NCBI GenBank assembly: GCA_038150465.1
Contig: JAYOTP010000009.1
Coordinates: 3,957-67,956 of the forward strand
Source: RFXV01 sp038150465
GTDB taxonomy: Bacteria; Bacteroidota; Bacteroidia; Flavobacteriales; Schleiferiaceae
DNA: 64,000 nt
Direction of reading: 5' to 3'
Shown: positions 7,676 to 17,500 of the stretch, one piece after another
Layout of the letters: every line of letters starts with the position of its first letter
Position numbering within the stretch: the stretch's first letter is position 1
Translations under genes and position numbers: made by a program
Notes under the pieces: model-generated
Databases searched by the model: none
What the model saw: the letters and a program-made list of their open reading frames with translations, nothing else
Told to the model about the DNA's origin: nothing

Positions 7676-9726
7676 GAAAAACAAAACGACAAATGAAAAA
7701 GTACATCTGTCTCATGGGCCTGGCCTCTGTGGTCGCCTGCTCCGATGGGCCGACGGCCAATGGATCCTCTTCTTCTGAATTCATCGGATTCGATCCGGCC
7801 TGGTTCGATACGGATGTGGACCCCTGTGCTGATTTCGCCTCCTACACTTCGGGTGGATGGAAGGAGCAAAATCCCATTCCGCCGAGCGAGGGACGCTGGG
7901 GGAGTTTCAACCTTTTGATCGAGGAAAATAGGCATCGGATCCGCGTCTTGTTGGACCGATTGGAGGAAAATGAATATCCCGAGGGCAGCTACCAGCAAAA
8001 GATCAAGGATCACTATGCGACCGCCATCGATACTATGGCCATTGAGCAGCAGGGAGCGGCGAATCTGTCCAAGATCCTTTCGCCTTATGATGAACTGTCG
8101 GACCGAAGCGACCTGCCCGTAGTCCTGGCGGGGATGAAAAAAAGAGGTATTTCCACTCCGTTCTCAACTTATGCTTCCTCTGATGACAAGAATTCCGGGG
8201 TCAACATCTTCCAGATCAGCCAGAGTGGACTGGGCCTTCCCGATCGCGACTATTACCTTGAGAAAGAGCCCAGGAATGACTCCATCCGTTTGGCCTATAC
8301 CCAGCTGATCGCCACCTTCTTTGAGTTGGCGGGCATCGACAATGCGGAAGACAAAGCCCAGGCCATACTGCGCCTGGAAACGGCCATGGCACAGGCCCAG
8401 ATGAGTCGGTCGCAACGCCGTGATCCAGATCTGACCTACAACAAGATGTCGGCAGATGCGTTCGCCGCTCTTTTGCCCTCCTTCGATGTGGCCGCATTGT
8501 TTGGTTCCATTGGTTTCGAAGGAGATACCTTGCTTTGCGCCCAACCGGAGTACATCACCTCACTGAATGCCTTATTTGCCGATGAGGATCTGGAAACCTG
8601 GAGGGCCTATCTGCAGTGGCATACCCTTGATCACTTCAGCACCGCACTTCCACAGGCCTTCCGGGACGCTTCCTTCGACTTTTACGGACGGACGATCAAT
8701 GGCCTGGAATCGCCCCGACCTCGCTGGAAAGTGGCTCAAAGCGCTGTACAACGCGGACAGAGCGAATCGATGGGGAGGATCTATGTCGATGAGTATTTCC
8801 CTGAAGAATACAAGAATCGCATCGCGGAAATGGTGGAGAACATCAAGGCCACCTATGCTGATCGGATCCGTTCGCTGACCTGGATGTCTGAAGAGACCAA
8901 GGTCAAGGCCCTGGACAAGTTGCATGGGTTCACCTATAAGATCGGCTATCCGGATGAGTGGACCGATTACAGCGAATTGAAGATCGGCTCGTCTTCACTT
9001 ATAGACAATATGCTTGAGGTCAGCCGATACGCTTTTGAGGAGAATATGGCTGAGGTCGATCAGCCTGTGGACAAGACCGAATGGTTCATGGGCGCGCACG
9101 TTGTGAACGCTTACTACAATCCGAGTTTCAATGAGATCGTCTTTCCAGCGGGCATATTGCAGCCGCCTTTCTTCGATCCGAAAGCAGATGATGCCATGAA
9201 CTACGGAGGGATCGGTGGAGTGATCGGGCACGAGTTCACCCATGGCTTCGATGATCAGGGAAGCAAATACGATGTGAACGGAAACCTGTCCAACTGGTGG
9301 ACTGAAGAGGACCGCGCCAGATTTGAGGAACTGGCCGATCGTCTTGTGGATCAGTATGATTCCTTCGAGGCCTTGCCTGGAGAATACGTGAACGGCCGCA
9401 TGACCCTCGGGGAGAACATCGCCGATCTGGGCGGTCTGACCATTGCTTACCACGCCTACAAAAAGAGCCGTGAAGGCAAGGAGGCCATTGGGTTGATCGA
9501 TGGCATGACCGAGGATCAGCGCGTCTTTTTGGGATGGTCCGGTGTCTGGCAGATCCACTACAAGGACGAGACACTGAGCAATCTATTGCTGACCGATTAT
9601 CATGCACCGGGGACCTTCCGCATCAAGGGGCCGCTTCAGAACATGCCAGAATTCCAAGAGGCATGGGGCTGCACCCCGACTGCAGATGCTTCGCTGCCCG
9701 ACTCAATGAAGGCGGTGATCTGGTAG
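7672..9726 (+). CDS. M13 family (neprilysin/PepO-like) zinc metallopeptidase, lipoprotein
   Basis: The protein has a basic N-terminus and a lipobox ending ASVVAC, so it is probably lipid-anchored to an envelope membrane. Numbered from the internal ATG at 7693, the zinc motif HEFTH is at 513-517 and ENIADLGG starts at the third ligand E574; both are diagnostic of M13. M13 enzymes cut oligopeptides on the amino side of hydrophobic residues. I give the ATG at 7672 because its ATGA overlaps the stop of the M61 gene, which suggests coupled translation. The ATG at 7693 gives a more ordinary lipoprotein start (MKKYICLMG) and is a fair alternative. It belongs to a run of envelope peptidases. Confidence 0.93.
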   Translation: MRKTKRQMKKYICLMGLASVVACSDGPTANGSSSSEFIGFDPAWFDTDVDPCADFASYTSGGWKEQNPIPPSEGRWGSFNLLIEENRHRIRVLLDRLEENEYPEGSYQQKIKDHYATAIDTMAIEQQGAANLSKILSPYDELSDRSDLPVVLAGMKKRGISTPFSTYASSDDKNSGVNIFQISQSGLGLPDRDYYLEKEPRNDSIRLAYTQLIATFFELAGIDNAEDKAQAILRLETAMAQAQMSRSQRRDPDLTYNKMSADAFAALLPSFDVAALFGSIGFEGDTLLCAQPEYITSLNALFADEDLETWRAYLQWHTLDHFSTALPQAFRDASFDFYGRTINGLESPRPRWKVAQSAVQRGQSESMGRIYVDEYFPEEYKNRIAEMVENIKATYADRIRSLTWMSEETKVKALDKLHGFTYKIGYPDEWTDYSELKIGSSSLIDNMLEVSRYAFEENMAEVDQPVDKTEWFMGAHVVNAYYNPSFNEIVFPAGILQPPFFDPKADDAMNYGGIGGVIGHEFTHGFDDQGSKYDVNGNLSNWWTEEDRARFEELADRLVDQYDSFEALPGEYVNGRMTLGENIADLGGLTIAYHAYKKSREGKEAIGLIDGMTEDQRVFLGWSGVWQIHYKDETLSNLLLTDYHAPGTFRIKGPLQNMPEFQEAWGCTPTADASLPDSMKAVIW

Positions 9727-9740
9727 GGTTTTTTTAATTG

Positions 9741-10448
9741 ATGGAACGCACCCTACTCTTCTTACACATTCCCAAGACGGGCGGATCGACCTTCAGACAC
9801 CATATGAAGAAGGTCTATGGGCCGGATGAAGTGTTCTTTCAATACGAGAAAGAAGATCAGGACCTGCATTTGAGAGAGGCATTTGACAGCCATGCACCAG
9901 CCATTTGCGGGCATCTGAATTGGTTTGTCGTTCAAAGCTCCGGTGTTCTTCAGGAGCGCCCTTTCCTGTTCACCATGATCCGCAGACCTCAGGATCAGGT
10001 CATCAGTCACTTCCTGCATCGCAGACGCGGCCATCACTGGAACGATCGGTCGGAGCTGTTCACGGATTTTCGGAATTTCTTGGGCGAGGCCTGGAGCAGG
10101 AACTGGCAGGCGGCATTTCTCAGCGGCCTGGATAAAGAGAATTATCTGACCCCAAGTCCGGACGAACTTTCGGGGATGGCCCTGGCCAATCTCAAGAAGA
10201 TCGACTTGGTGGCGGGTACCGATCAGCTCGACAAGGCTGTGGTCTTCCTCAGAAGGGAACTGGGTTGGCCCCGGATCAAACTGGAAGACCGGAATGTGAA
10301 CAAGGAAGCGCACATTGCGGAGACCCTGCATGCAGAGTTCGACACCCGGCTGAAGGAATTGAATAAGGCGGACCATGCGCTCTATCGCTACGCAAAGTCC
10401 AAGATGAATTCCAAGTGGAAGAAACTTCCCTTCTGGAAGCGTTTTTGA
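9741..10448 (+). CDS. Sulfotransferase family protein
   Basis: The 235-residue protein opens with LLFLHIPKTGGSTFRHHM, the 5'-phosphosulfate loop of the sulfotransferase 2 family, which binds the donor PAPS. IRRPQDQVISHFLHRR fits the 3'-phosphate-binding region. Bacterial members add sulfate to cell-surface polysaccharides or lipids, but the acceptor cannot be read here. The ATG at 9741 is preferred to the adjacent TTG at 9738. It follows the M13 gene by 14 bases and may be the last gene of the osmC operon. It meets the convergent tag gene with no bases between the two stop codons. Confidence 0.8.
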   Translation: MERTLLFLHIPKTGGSTFRHHMKKVYGPDEVFFQYEKEDQDLHLREAFDSHAPAICGHLNWFVVQSSGVLQERPFLFTMIRRPQDQVISHFLHRRRGHHWNDRSELFTDFRNFLGEAWSRNWQAAFLSGLDKENYLTPSPDELSGMALANLKKIDLVAGTDQLDKAVVFLRRELGWPRIKLEDRNVNKEAHIAETLHAEFDTRLKELNKADHALYRYAKSKMNSKWKKLPFWKRF

Positions 10449-11027
10449 TCAGGGTGACAGCTCTTTGTGACGGAAGCAGCCGATGAGGTGATCGTTCACC
10501 AATCCTGCGGCCTGCAGATGTGCATAGACAACGGTTGGTCCGACGAACTGAAATCCCCTTCGCTTCAAGTCTTTCGAAATAGCTTCCGAAAGATTGCTTC
10601 GACTGGGCAATTCGCTCGATCTGTTCCAGCGGTTCACAATGGGTCTGTGGCCGACAAAGTCCCAGAGGTAGGAACAAAATGAGCCGAATTCATTCGCTGT
10701 CTCAAGAAATGCCCGCGCATTGTTCCGCGCGGCAAAGATCTTTTGTCGGTTCCGAATGATCCCTTTGTCGCTGAGCAGTTCTTCCAGTTCACGATCGGTC
10801 ATTTGAGCGACCTGGACCGGATCGAATTGTTTGAAGCGAACTCGGAAGCGCTCTCGTTTTTTGAGAACGGTGATCCAGCTCAGCCCTGCTTGAAAAGTCT
10901 CCAGGAGCAGCATTTCGAACATCTTCTGATCATCATGGACCGGAACGCCCCATTCCAGATCGTGGTAGGCCACGTATAATGGGTCATCTCCGCACCAGGA
11001 GCAGCGGCTTTTCTGTTCTGTATTCAT
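10449..11027 (-). CDS. tag: DNA-3-methyladenine glycosylase I
   Basis: Tag excises 3-methyladenine from alkylated DNA and so starts base excision repair. The 192-residue protein aligns along its length with the E. coli enzyme: RCSWCGDDPLYVAYHD at the N-terminus, the block QAGLSWITVLKKRE, and GLVNDHLIGC at the C-terminus, which carry the cysteine and histidine zinc ligands and the base-binding pocket. I start at the ATG at 11027 (MNTEQKSRCSWC). A longer frame to 11390 runs back over the divergent rmlA gene and has no family similarity. It is divergent from rmlA across 120 bases. Confidence 0.96.
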   Translation of the reverse strand: MNTEQKSRCSWCGDDPLYVAYHDLEWGVPVHDDQKMFEMLLLETFQAGLSWITVLKKRERFRVRFKQFDPVQVAQMTDRELEELLSDKGIIRNRQKIFAARNNARAFLETANEFGSFCSYLWDFVGHRPIVNRWNRSSELPSRSNLSEAISKDLKRRGFQFVGPTVVYAHLQAAGLVNDHLIGCFRHKELSP

Positions 11028-11095
11028 CGATTTTTCTTTGAATGGAATCTCTTTCCCGGGCTTAAATCTAGGTTTCTGACGAATTCCAATTCGAG

Positions 11096-11126
11096 TTTGA
11101 GCTGTGGTGCATTGAAGATATTTTAG
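11096..11126 (+). promoter_or_regulatory. Putative Bacteroidota promoter for rmlA operon (-33 and -7)
   Basis: TTTG at 11096-11099 and TATTTTAG at 11119-11126 are separated by 19 bases, the spacing expected for the -33 TTTG and -7 TAnnTTTG elements. The -7 box differs from consensus at one defined base. A transcription start near 11133 would leave a leader of about 15 bases before the rmlA ATG. This is the best-formed two-part promoter I found in the window. Confidence 0.6.
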
Positions 11127-11147
11127 CTTCGCAGCAGAACCTACCCC

Positions 11148-12011
11148 ATGAAAGGAATCATACTCGCTGGAGGATCCGGCACCCGATTGTACCCGCTGAC
11201 CATTGCCGTCAGCAAGCAGTTGATGCCTGTTTACGACAAGCCGATGATCTACTACCCGCTCAGCACGCTGATGCAGGCGGGCATCAAAGACATCCTGATC
11301 ATTTCCACACCGCACGATATGCCTCTGTTTCAGAACCTGCTGGGCGATGGTTCCCGGATCGGCTGCAATTTTGCCTATACGGTTCAGCACGAGCCCAATG
11401 GCCTGGCCCAGGCCTTTGTTCTGGGGGAATCTTTCGTCGATGGCAGTTCGTCTGCGCTGATCCTTGGCGATAATATCTTCTATGGTTCAGCCATGGGTCA
11501 ATTGCTTCAAGACAGCTACGATCCAGACGGAGGTGTGGTCTTTGCCTATCAGGTTTCAGATCCCGAGCGATATGGCGTAGTGGAATTCGACAAGGAATTG
11601 CGTGCCATTTCCATCGAGGAGAAGCCGCAGCAGCCCAAATCGCGCTATGCGGTTCCAGGATTGTATTTCTATGACGACAAGGTCGTCGAGATCGCGAAGA
11701 ATCTAAAGCCTTCGCCACGGGGCGAATACGAGATCACGGATGTGAACAAGCACTACCTCGAACAAGGCGATCTGAAGGTGGGCATTCTCGACAGGGGAAC
11801 GGCCTGGCTCGATACGGGAACACATGCCAGTCTGATGCAGGCCGGGCAGTTCGTGGAGGTCATTGAGCAAAGACAAGGCCTGAAAGTGGGGTGCATCGAG
11901 GAGATCGCATACCGTCAGGGATTCATTGACAAGGAACAATTGGAAAAAGTCGCCCAGCCTCTGGTCAAGAGCGGCTACGGTCAGTACTTGCTCGACATTC
12001 TCAACGAGTGA
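11148..12011 (+). CDS. rmlA: Glucose-1-phosphate thymidylyltransferase
   Basis: RmlA makes dTDP-glucose from glucose-1-phosphate and dTTP, the first step to dTDP-rhamnose and other deoxysugars of surface polysaccharides. The 287-residue protein has the signature LAGGSGTRLYPLT, then SKQLMPVYDKPMIYYPLS and the later EIAYRQGFI, and matches the usual length. RmlB, C and D are not in the window, so the rest of the pathway must lie elsewhere. It is first in a tight run: the polyprenyl synthase gene starts three bases after its stop. Confidence 0.97.
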   Translation: MKGIILAGGSGTRLYPLTIAVSKQLMPVYDKPMIYYPLSTLMQAGIKDILIISTPHDMPLFQNLLGDGSRIGCNFAYTVQHEPNGLAQAFVLGESFVDGSSSALILGDNIFYGSAMGQLLQDSYDPDGGVVFAYQVSDPERYGVVEFDKELRAISIEEKPQQPKSRYAVPGLYFYDDKVVEIAKNLKPSPRGEYEITDVNKHYLEQGDLKVGILDRGTAWLDTGTHASLMQAGQFVEVIEQRQGLKVGCIEEIAYRQGFIDKEQLEKVAQPLVKSGYGQYLLDILNE

Positions 12012-12014
12012 TCC

Positions 12015-12974
12015 ATGCCGACTGAACATCTGGACCGCCTCTTCAAGGATTTTGAAACGTACCGGGTGACCCACGCGCCGAGCGGAACACCCGAGAGTTT
12101 GTATGCGCCCATGGACTACATCCTCTCGCTGGGTGGAAAACGTCTGCGGCCCATCCTCACATTGGCGGCCTGCGAGGCCTTCGGAGGGGACAGTCAGCAG
12201 GCTTTGGCACCGGCATTGGGCATCGAGGTCTTCCATAATTTCTCCCTCGTCCATGACGACATCATGGACCAGGCGCCATTGCGCCGGGCTTCTGAGACGG
12301 TCCACATGAAGTGGGACATCAACACCGCCATTTTGAGTGGCGATGCCCTCTTGGTGGAAGCCTATCGATTGATCGCTCAGGTGGATGCTGAGGTGCTGCC
12401 CGATGTGCTGGATCGCTTCACCCAGACCGCAAGGCGTTTGTGTGAGGGCCAGCAACTCGATATGGAATTTGAGCAGCGATCCAAGGTCGAGGAGACCGAA
12501 TACCTGGATATGATCGAGGGAAAGACCTCGGTGCTCATCGGCTGTGCACTGGCCATTGGTGCGCGGATCGGTGGGGCGGACAAAGACTCAGCCAATGCCA
12601 TGTATGACTTTGGCCGGAAGTTGGGCCTGGCCTTTCAGATCATGGACGATCATCTGGATTGTTTCGGTGATCCGGGTAAAACGGGCAAGCAGGAGGGAGG
12701 AGATATCCTCGCGGGAAAGCACACCCTCCTCGCCATCCACTGCCGCAATCAAGATCCTCAGGCGTTTGAAGAGATGTCCAAGCGTACGGGTCGTGACAAG
12801 GTCCAGGGCATGAAGCAGCTCTATGTGCAGACGGCCACGGACACCTATGCCTTGGGCAAGAGTGAAGCTTTGTTGGCCGAGTCCATTGCCGATCTGAGAA
12901 AAGCGCTGGACGAGGGTCCGCAGCGTCAGTCGCTGGAGGAACTGGCCAAGAGTCTGGTCCACCGAAGCTTTTAA
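12015..12974 (+). CDS. Polyprenyl (probably geranylgeranyl or similar) diphosphate synthase
   Basis: This enzyme lengthens prenyl diphosphates by adding isopentenyl diphosphate. The 319-residue protein carries both aspartate-rich motifs: DDIMD at residues 81-85 and DDHLD in QIMDDHLDCFGD. The first motif lacks the two-residue insertion of E. coli-type farnesyl synthases, and a phenylalanine lies five residues before it, which fits short- to medium-chain enzymes such as GGPP synthase. Product length is my inference. The product could feed carotenoids, quinones or lipid carriers. It sits between rmlA (three bases) and a small unknown gene (two bases). Confidence 0.88.
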   Translation: MPTEHLDRLFKDFETYRVTHAPSGTPESLYAPMDYILSLGGKRLRPILTLAACEAFGGDSQQALAPALGIEVFHNFSLVHDDIMDQAPLRRASETVHMKWDINTAILSGDALLVEAYRLIAQVDAEVLPDVLDRFTQTARRLCEGQQLDMEFEQRSKVEETEYLDMIEGKTSVLIGCALAIGARIGGADKDSANAMYDFGRKLGLAFQIMDDHLDCFGDPGKTGKQEGGDILAGKHTLLAIHCRNQDPQAFEEMSKRTGRDKVQGMKQLYVQTATDTYALGKSEALLAESIADLRKALDEGPQRQSLEELAKSLVHRSF

Positions 12975-12976
12975 GC

Positions 12977-13309
12977 GTGGTGAATGATCCACGCCCGTTT
13001 CAGATCGCCGAGGAACTTCCCATAAAGGCATGCGATCTCTCGGAGCTCAAAACGCAACTGGAAAAAGACCTCGGTTGCCAGCTGTCTGGAGATTCTGCAA
13101 TTGATCTGATAAAGAGCGTCCTCGCCTTCCTTGAAGGCGCAGCGCATTCATCCATTGATATTCCTTCTCTTTTGTACCGGATCGATGTTCCGGAGCAAGA
13201 GCTCGCCGAATTGTTGGCCCGTTTTGGCCACAGGGAGACCGAGTGCCTGACCTATGCCATTCTCAAAAGGGAATGGGAAAAGGTGCAGTTCCGGAATCAG
13301 TTCAGATGA
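12977..13309 (+). CDS. Conserved-looking small protein of unknown function
   Basis: I do not recognise this 110-residue protein. It starts at a GTG two bases after the polyprenyl synthase stop and ends eight bases inside the convergent kbl gene. It is soluble, mixed-charge and mostly helical in appearance, without signal peptide, cysteine motif or membrane segment. The second half (DVPEQELAELLARFG then ILKREWEKVQFRNQ) reads like packed amphipathic helices. Its tight placement behind rmlA and the prenyl synthase suggests cotranscription, but no role follows from this. The alternative that it is a chance frame is unlikely given the operon-like spacing. Confidence 0.6.
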   Translation: MVNDPRPFQIAEELPIKACDLSELKTQLEKDLGCQLSGDSAIDLIKSVLAFLEGAAHSSIDIPSLLYRIDVPEQELAELLARFGHRETECLTYAILKREWEKVQFRNQFR

Positions 13310-14489
13310 GTTCGAGTTTCTGCCCGACCCGGACAAAGGAGTCAATGGCCCGATCCAGATGCGTTCGCTCGTGCGCGGCACTCAGCTGCACACGGATGCG
13401 CGCCTGTCCCTTGGGCACCACCGGGTAGAAGAAACCAATGACGTAGATGCCTTCTTTGAGCAACTCCTCCGCGAATTTCTGGGAGAGTGGGGCGTCGTAG
13501 AGCATGATCGGTGTGATCGGATGAATGCCTTCTTTCACATCAAATCCAGCTTCGGACATTTTGCTGCGGAAGTACAAAGCGTTGTCCATCACCTTGTCGC
13601 GCAGTTCGGTGGTCCCTTCGAGCAGATCGAAAACAGCGTTGGATGCGCCGACAATGGCTGGAGCGAGTGAGTTGCTGAACAGATAGGGCCTGGATCGCTG
13701 TCGGAGGAGGTCAATGATCTCCTTGCGGCCCGATGTGAATCCGCCCATGGCGCCGCCCAGTGCCTTGCCCAGGGTTCCTGTGATGATGTCCACCTTGCCC
13801 ATGACATTGTGGTATTCGTGCGTGCCGCGTCCTGTCTGGCCAATAAAGCCGGTGCTGTGGCATTCATCGGTCATGACCAGGGCATCATAGCGTTCGGCAA
13901 GGGCGCAGATGGCATCCATCTGTGCGATGGTACCGTCCATGCTGAACACGCCGTCGGTGACAATGATCCGGTGGCGCTGCGCCTGCGCCTCCTTCAGTTT
14001 GGCCTCCAGATCGTTCATGTCGTTGTTCGCGTAACGATAGCGTTTGGCCTTGCACAGGCGCACACCATCGATGATGGAAGCGTGGTTGAGGCTGTCTGAG
14101 ATAATGGCATCCTCTGCTCCGAGGATGGGTTCGAACACTCCGCCATTGGCATCAAAAGCAGCTGCGTAGAGGATGGTGTCTTCCGTCCCCAAAAAGCGAG
14201 AGATCTTTTCCTCCAGTTCCTTGTGGATGTCCTGCGTACCGCAGATAAAGCGCACGCTGCTCATGCCGAATCCATGTGTGTCCAGCGCCTCTTGTGCCGC
14301 CTGAACGACTTTGGGATGGCTGCTGAGCCCGAGATAGTTGTTGGCGCAGAAGTTCAATACCTCGGAGCCGTCGCTCAAACGGATCACTGCTTCCTGTGGT
14401 GAGGCAATGATGCGTTCACGCTTGTACAGACCTTCTTTCTCGATCTGTTGGAGTTCCTCTTGGAGGGTGGCTTGCAATGCTCCGTACAT
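13302..14489 (-). CDS. kbl: Glycine C-acetyltransferase (2-amino-3-ketobutyrate CoA ligase)
   Basis: Kbl is a PLP enzyme that cleaves 2-amino-3-ketobutyrate with CoA to glycine and acetyl-CoA in threonine breakdown. The 395-residue protein shows NFCANNYLGLSSHPK, the DECHSTGFIG block that holds the cofactor aspartate and histidine, and the PLP lysine in GTLGKALGGAMGG. Length and order match the alpha-oxoamine synthase family, and the N-terminus is of the Kbl type rather than KAS-like BioF. Threonine dehydrogenase, its usual partner, is not in the window. It starts 18 bases after the AddA-like gene and is last in a minus-strand series. Confidence 0.94.
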   Translation of the reverse strand: MYGALQATLQEELQQIEKEGLYKRERIIASPQEAVIRLSDGSEVLNFCANNYLGLSSHPKVVQAAQEALDTHGFGMSSVRFICGTQDIHKELEEKISRFLGTEDTILYAAAFDANGGVFEPILGAEDAIISDSLNHASIIDGVRLCKAKRYRYANNDMNDLEAKLKEAQAQRHRIIVTDGVFSMDGTIAQMDAICALAERYDALVMTDECHSTGFIGQTGRGTHEYHNVMGKVDIITGTLGKALGGAMGGFTSGRKEIIDLLRQRSRPYLFSNSLAPAIVGASNAVFDLLEGTTELRDKVMDNALYFRSKMSEAGFDVKEGIHPITPIMLYDAPLSQKFAEELLKEGIYVIGFFYPVVPKGQARIRVQLSAAHERTHLDRAIDSFVRVGQKLELI

Positions 14490-14507
14490 GGCTCTGGGTG
14501 TTGGTGG

Positions 14508-17500
14508 TCAAATATAGAGGAGGCAGCTGCTTCCAACAGAATAGCCCGCGTCTTCCAGCAGCTTTCTGTAGGTGTCGATCTGCTCTTCGTGATCGGCTTT
14601 TTGAGCGCCTGTCTTGTAGTCGAGGATGTGCAGTTTTCCGGCTTCGTCCACGACCATTCGGTCTGGGCGGTAGGTCTGTCCGTCTGCCGTACTGACGCTC
14701 CGCTCATTCATGAAGGGATGCCCACAAAAGAAGACCTGATAGGGCTCTTCTTTGAGCTGGCGGAGCAGCTTGTCGATCCGGTCGGTCCATTCGGGTCGTG
14801 CGTCCCTCAGTTGGGCCAGATCTTCCATGGATCGACAAAGCGCAGCGGCTTCGTGGAATTGCTGTCCGAATCCCTGCTCTTCACTGAACTGTGGCCGGAT
14901 CACCAGTTCCACTTCAGATGGCCAGTCTTTGCTGTGCAGATGTACGGGCAGACACGGTTCATCATCTGTCTCGTCTTTGTCCTCACTGCGCTTCTCTGGC
15001 ATCGATCCTCTGGCATACAGCGATCCTTCTCCTTCGCCTTGCGATTCCAGAAACTGCTGAATGAGATGCATGATGCTCGATCCCTCTTCTTTGTCTTTTT
15101 TCTTCTTCTCTTCAACCTTCTTTTTGGCGTAGATGAACAGCTGTTGTTCCGCACGGGTGAAGGCCACGTAAAGCAGGTTGATGTTGTCCAGATAAGTGTC
15201 GAGCACTGAGGTGTTCCATGTTTTTTCCAACGGACCTCCAATGCCCTCCCACTTCATGGCTTTGAATGGAAAGCGATTCAAACCGGCATAGCGCTCCGGA
15301 TCGAGTTCGTCCCAATAAAAATGCTCCGTCAGTTTGTTTGTGGCCCAATCGCAATTGGGAACGATCACCACAGGAAACTGAAGGCCTTTGGCCTTGTGGA
15401 TGGTCATCAGGCAAATGGCTTCCATCCGCTCGGCCTGTTCCACCGTCTTTTTTTCGCCCTTCTTCTCCCACCATTTGATCAGATCCACAGGATCCGTACT
15501 CTGCTTTCCGCCCTTGTGAACACTTTCCGAAAGGAAGCTCCACAGGTAGGCGTCCGAGCTTCCCTCAAGACCGAAGACCCGGATCCAGTGCTGCAGCAAT
15601 TCATGTGTGCCCAATGACAGTTCGGGTTTTTTCAGATCGGGAAAGGCCGCAGAGAGCGAGCGCCATACGTCTCCCTTGCCGATCTCCCGGGCCAGCTGAT
15701 CGCTATCGGCCGCATCCATTCGCCCAGCGATCTTCAGGTATCGGACCAGACCGTGTTGGGCCTGGGTGTTTCGGGGATCCACCGTTAGCCGAAGCAGATC
15801 GACCAAAAGGCCGACCTCGTGAGAACGTCCAAGTTCTTCCCCTTGCGCAGAGGCCACTGGGATGTTTGCCGAAAGAAGCTTGGGGATCAAACGGATCGCC
15901 TCCTTTTTGCTTCGGTAGAGCAGGGCGATCTCTCCGGCTTTATATCCCTTCTCTTTGATGAGTTCCTTGATCAGAGCGATCAGATCCTCGTCCTGCTGTT
16001 CATTGTACTCTGCTGCCTTTTCCGATTCGAACCGACGGATCTCCACACGGCCTTCGGGGGCTTTATGGTGGGCATCCTGTCCGGATGCGGCGTAGAGATC
16101 CCTGTAGCGTTGGTTGGCACCGAGCTTTTCGGCGCAGTAAGTGAAAAAATCCCGATTGAAGTCCACTACGGCTGGCAGGCTGCGGTAATTGGTTTGCAAT
16201 TCCTTCAGCGCGAAACCGGGTTCTTGCTTCTTGCCTTTTTGATAGAGGTCGACGAACTGGCCGATATCACCTCCGCGCCATCTGTAAATGGCCTGCTTGG
16301 CATCACCCACCAGGAGCACCTGCCCACCGGAAGAAGTGATCTCTTCCACAAAGGGCTGCAGATTGTTCCATTGCTCGAGCGATGTGTCCTGGAATTCGTC
16401 GATGAAGAGCTGCTCATAGCGTTCGCCAAGTCGCTCAAAGAGGTAGGCCGAGGGTTGCTCCCGGAGTTCTTTGGCGATCAGGCTGCCGAGCTCATGCATC
16501 AGGACCAGATTGCGTTCATCCTTGATGTCCTGCAGGCTGCCCAGGAGCTCGCCCAGTAGTGCGATCGAATGGAACTGGCCCCGAATGTGCCGAAGCTTTT
16601 TCCAATAGATGTAATCGTCCTGAACGGCCAGGCATTCAGGACCGAGCTGTTCGCCCACTTCCTGAATGGCCTTTCCCTTTTCTGTGCCTTCTTCTGCCTT
16701 TTTGTACAGTGTCTTTGTGCCCTCCAGCTGTTCCTTGAGCCTGCTTCCGATCGTGGGTGGTTTTTCGATGCTCGGGGGAAGGAGTTTTTTCCAAAAATTG
16801 GGTAGGTCGCCGTAGGAAAAATCACTGTGTTCAAGACCGGCCTGTTCCAAGCGTCCCAGTGCATCCCTGGCCTTTTCTTCAAGTCCATTCCTGACCTTCG
16901 CTTCGAGTGCCTTCAGCTTTTCAAGGCGGTCGATCAATGACGGAAGCTCTTGCTCAACAAAGGGGCGAAGACCTCCCTGCTCCGGTTCCTTCAGATGGGC
17001 CTTCAGTTGATCGATGATGGTATATCGGATCTGCCAGCTGGCTTCAGAATCTTCCGATCGGTACAAGGCGTATTCTCTGAGGATCCTGCTGAGGGCCTCA
17101 TCTTTTCCGTATCGGTCGAGGATGAGGTCACAGGCTTCTTCGATGAGGAGTTCTTCATCGAGTTCGAGTTCAAATGCAGCCGGAAGGTCGAGATCCTGAG
17201 CGAACTGCCGGATGATGCGGTGGGTGAAGGAATCAATGGTGGTGACACTGAAGTAGCCGTAGTGATGGAGGAGGTGCCTAAGCATGCGTTCGGCACGTCC
17301 CAGAAAGGTCGCCTCGTCCATCTCAAGCTCGGCCATCAGGGCCTTCTTCATGACCTCTTCGGCTCCTTTTTCGCTTCTGCCCACCCAGGCGATGAGGCTG
17401 TCCACGATCCGGGTCTTCATTTCGGCGGTCGCCTTGTTGGTGAAGGTGATGGCCAGCACCTGATAGAAATGTCCGGGATCGGTCTGGCTCAGGCACAGAT

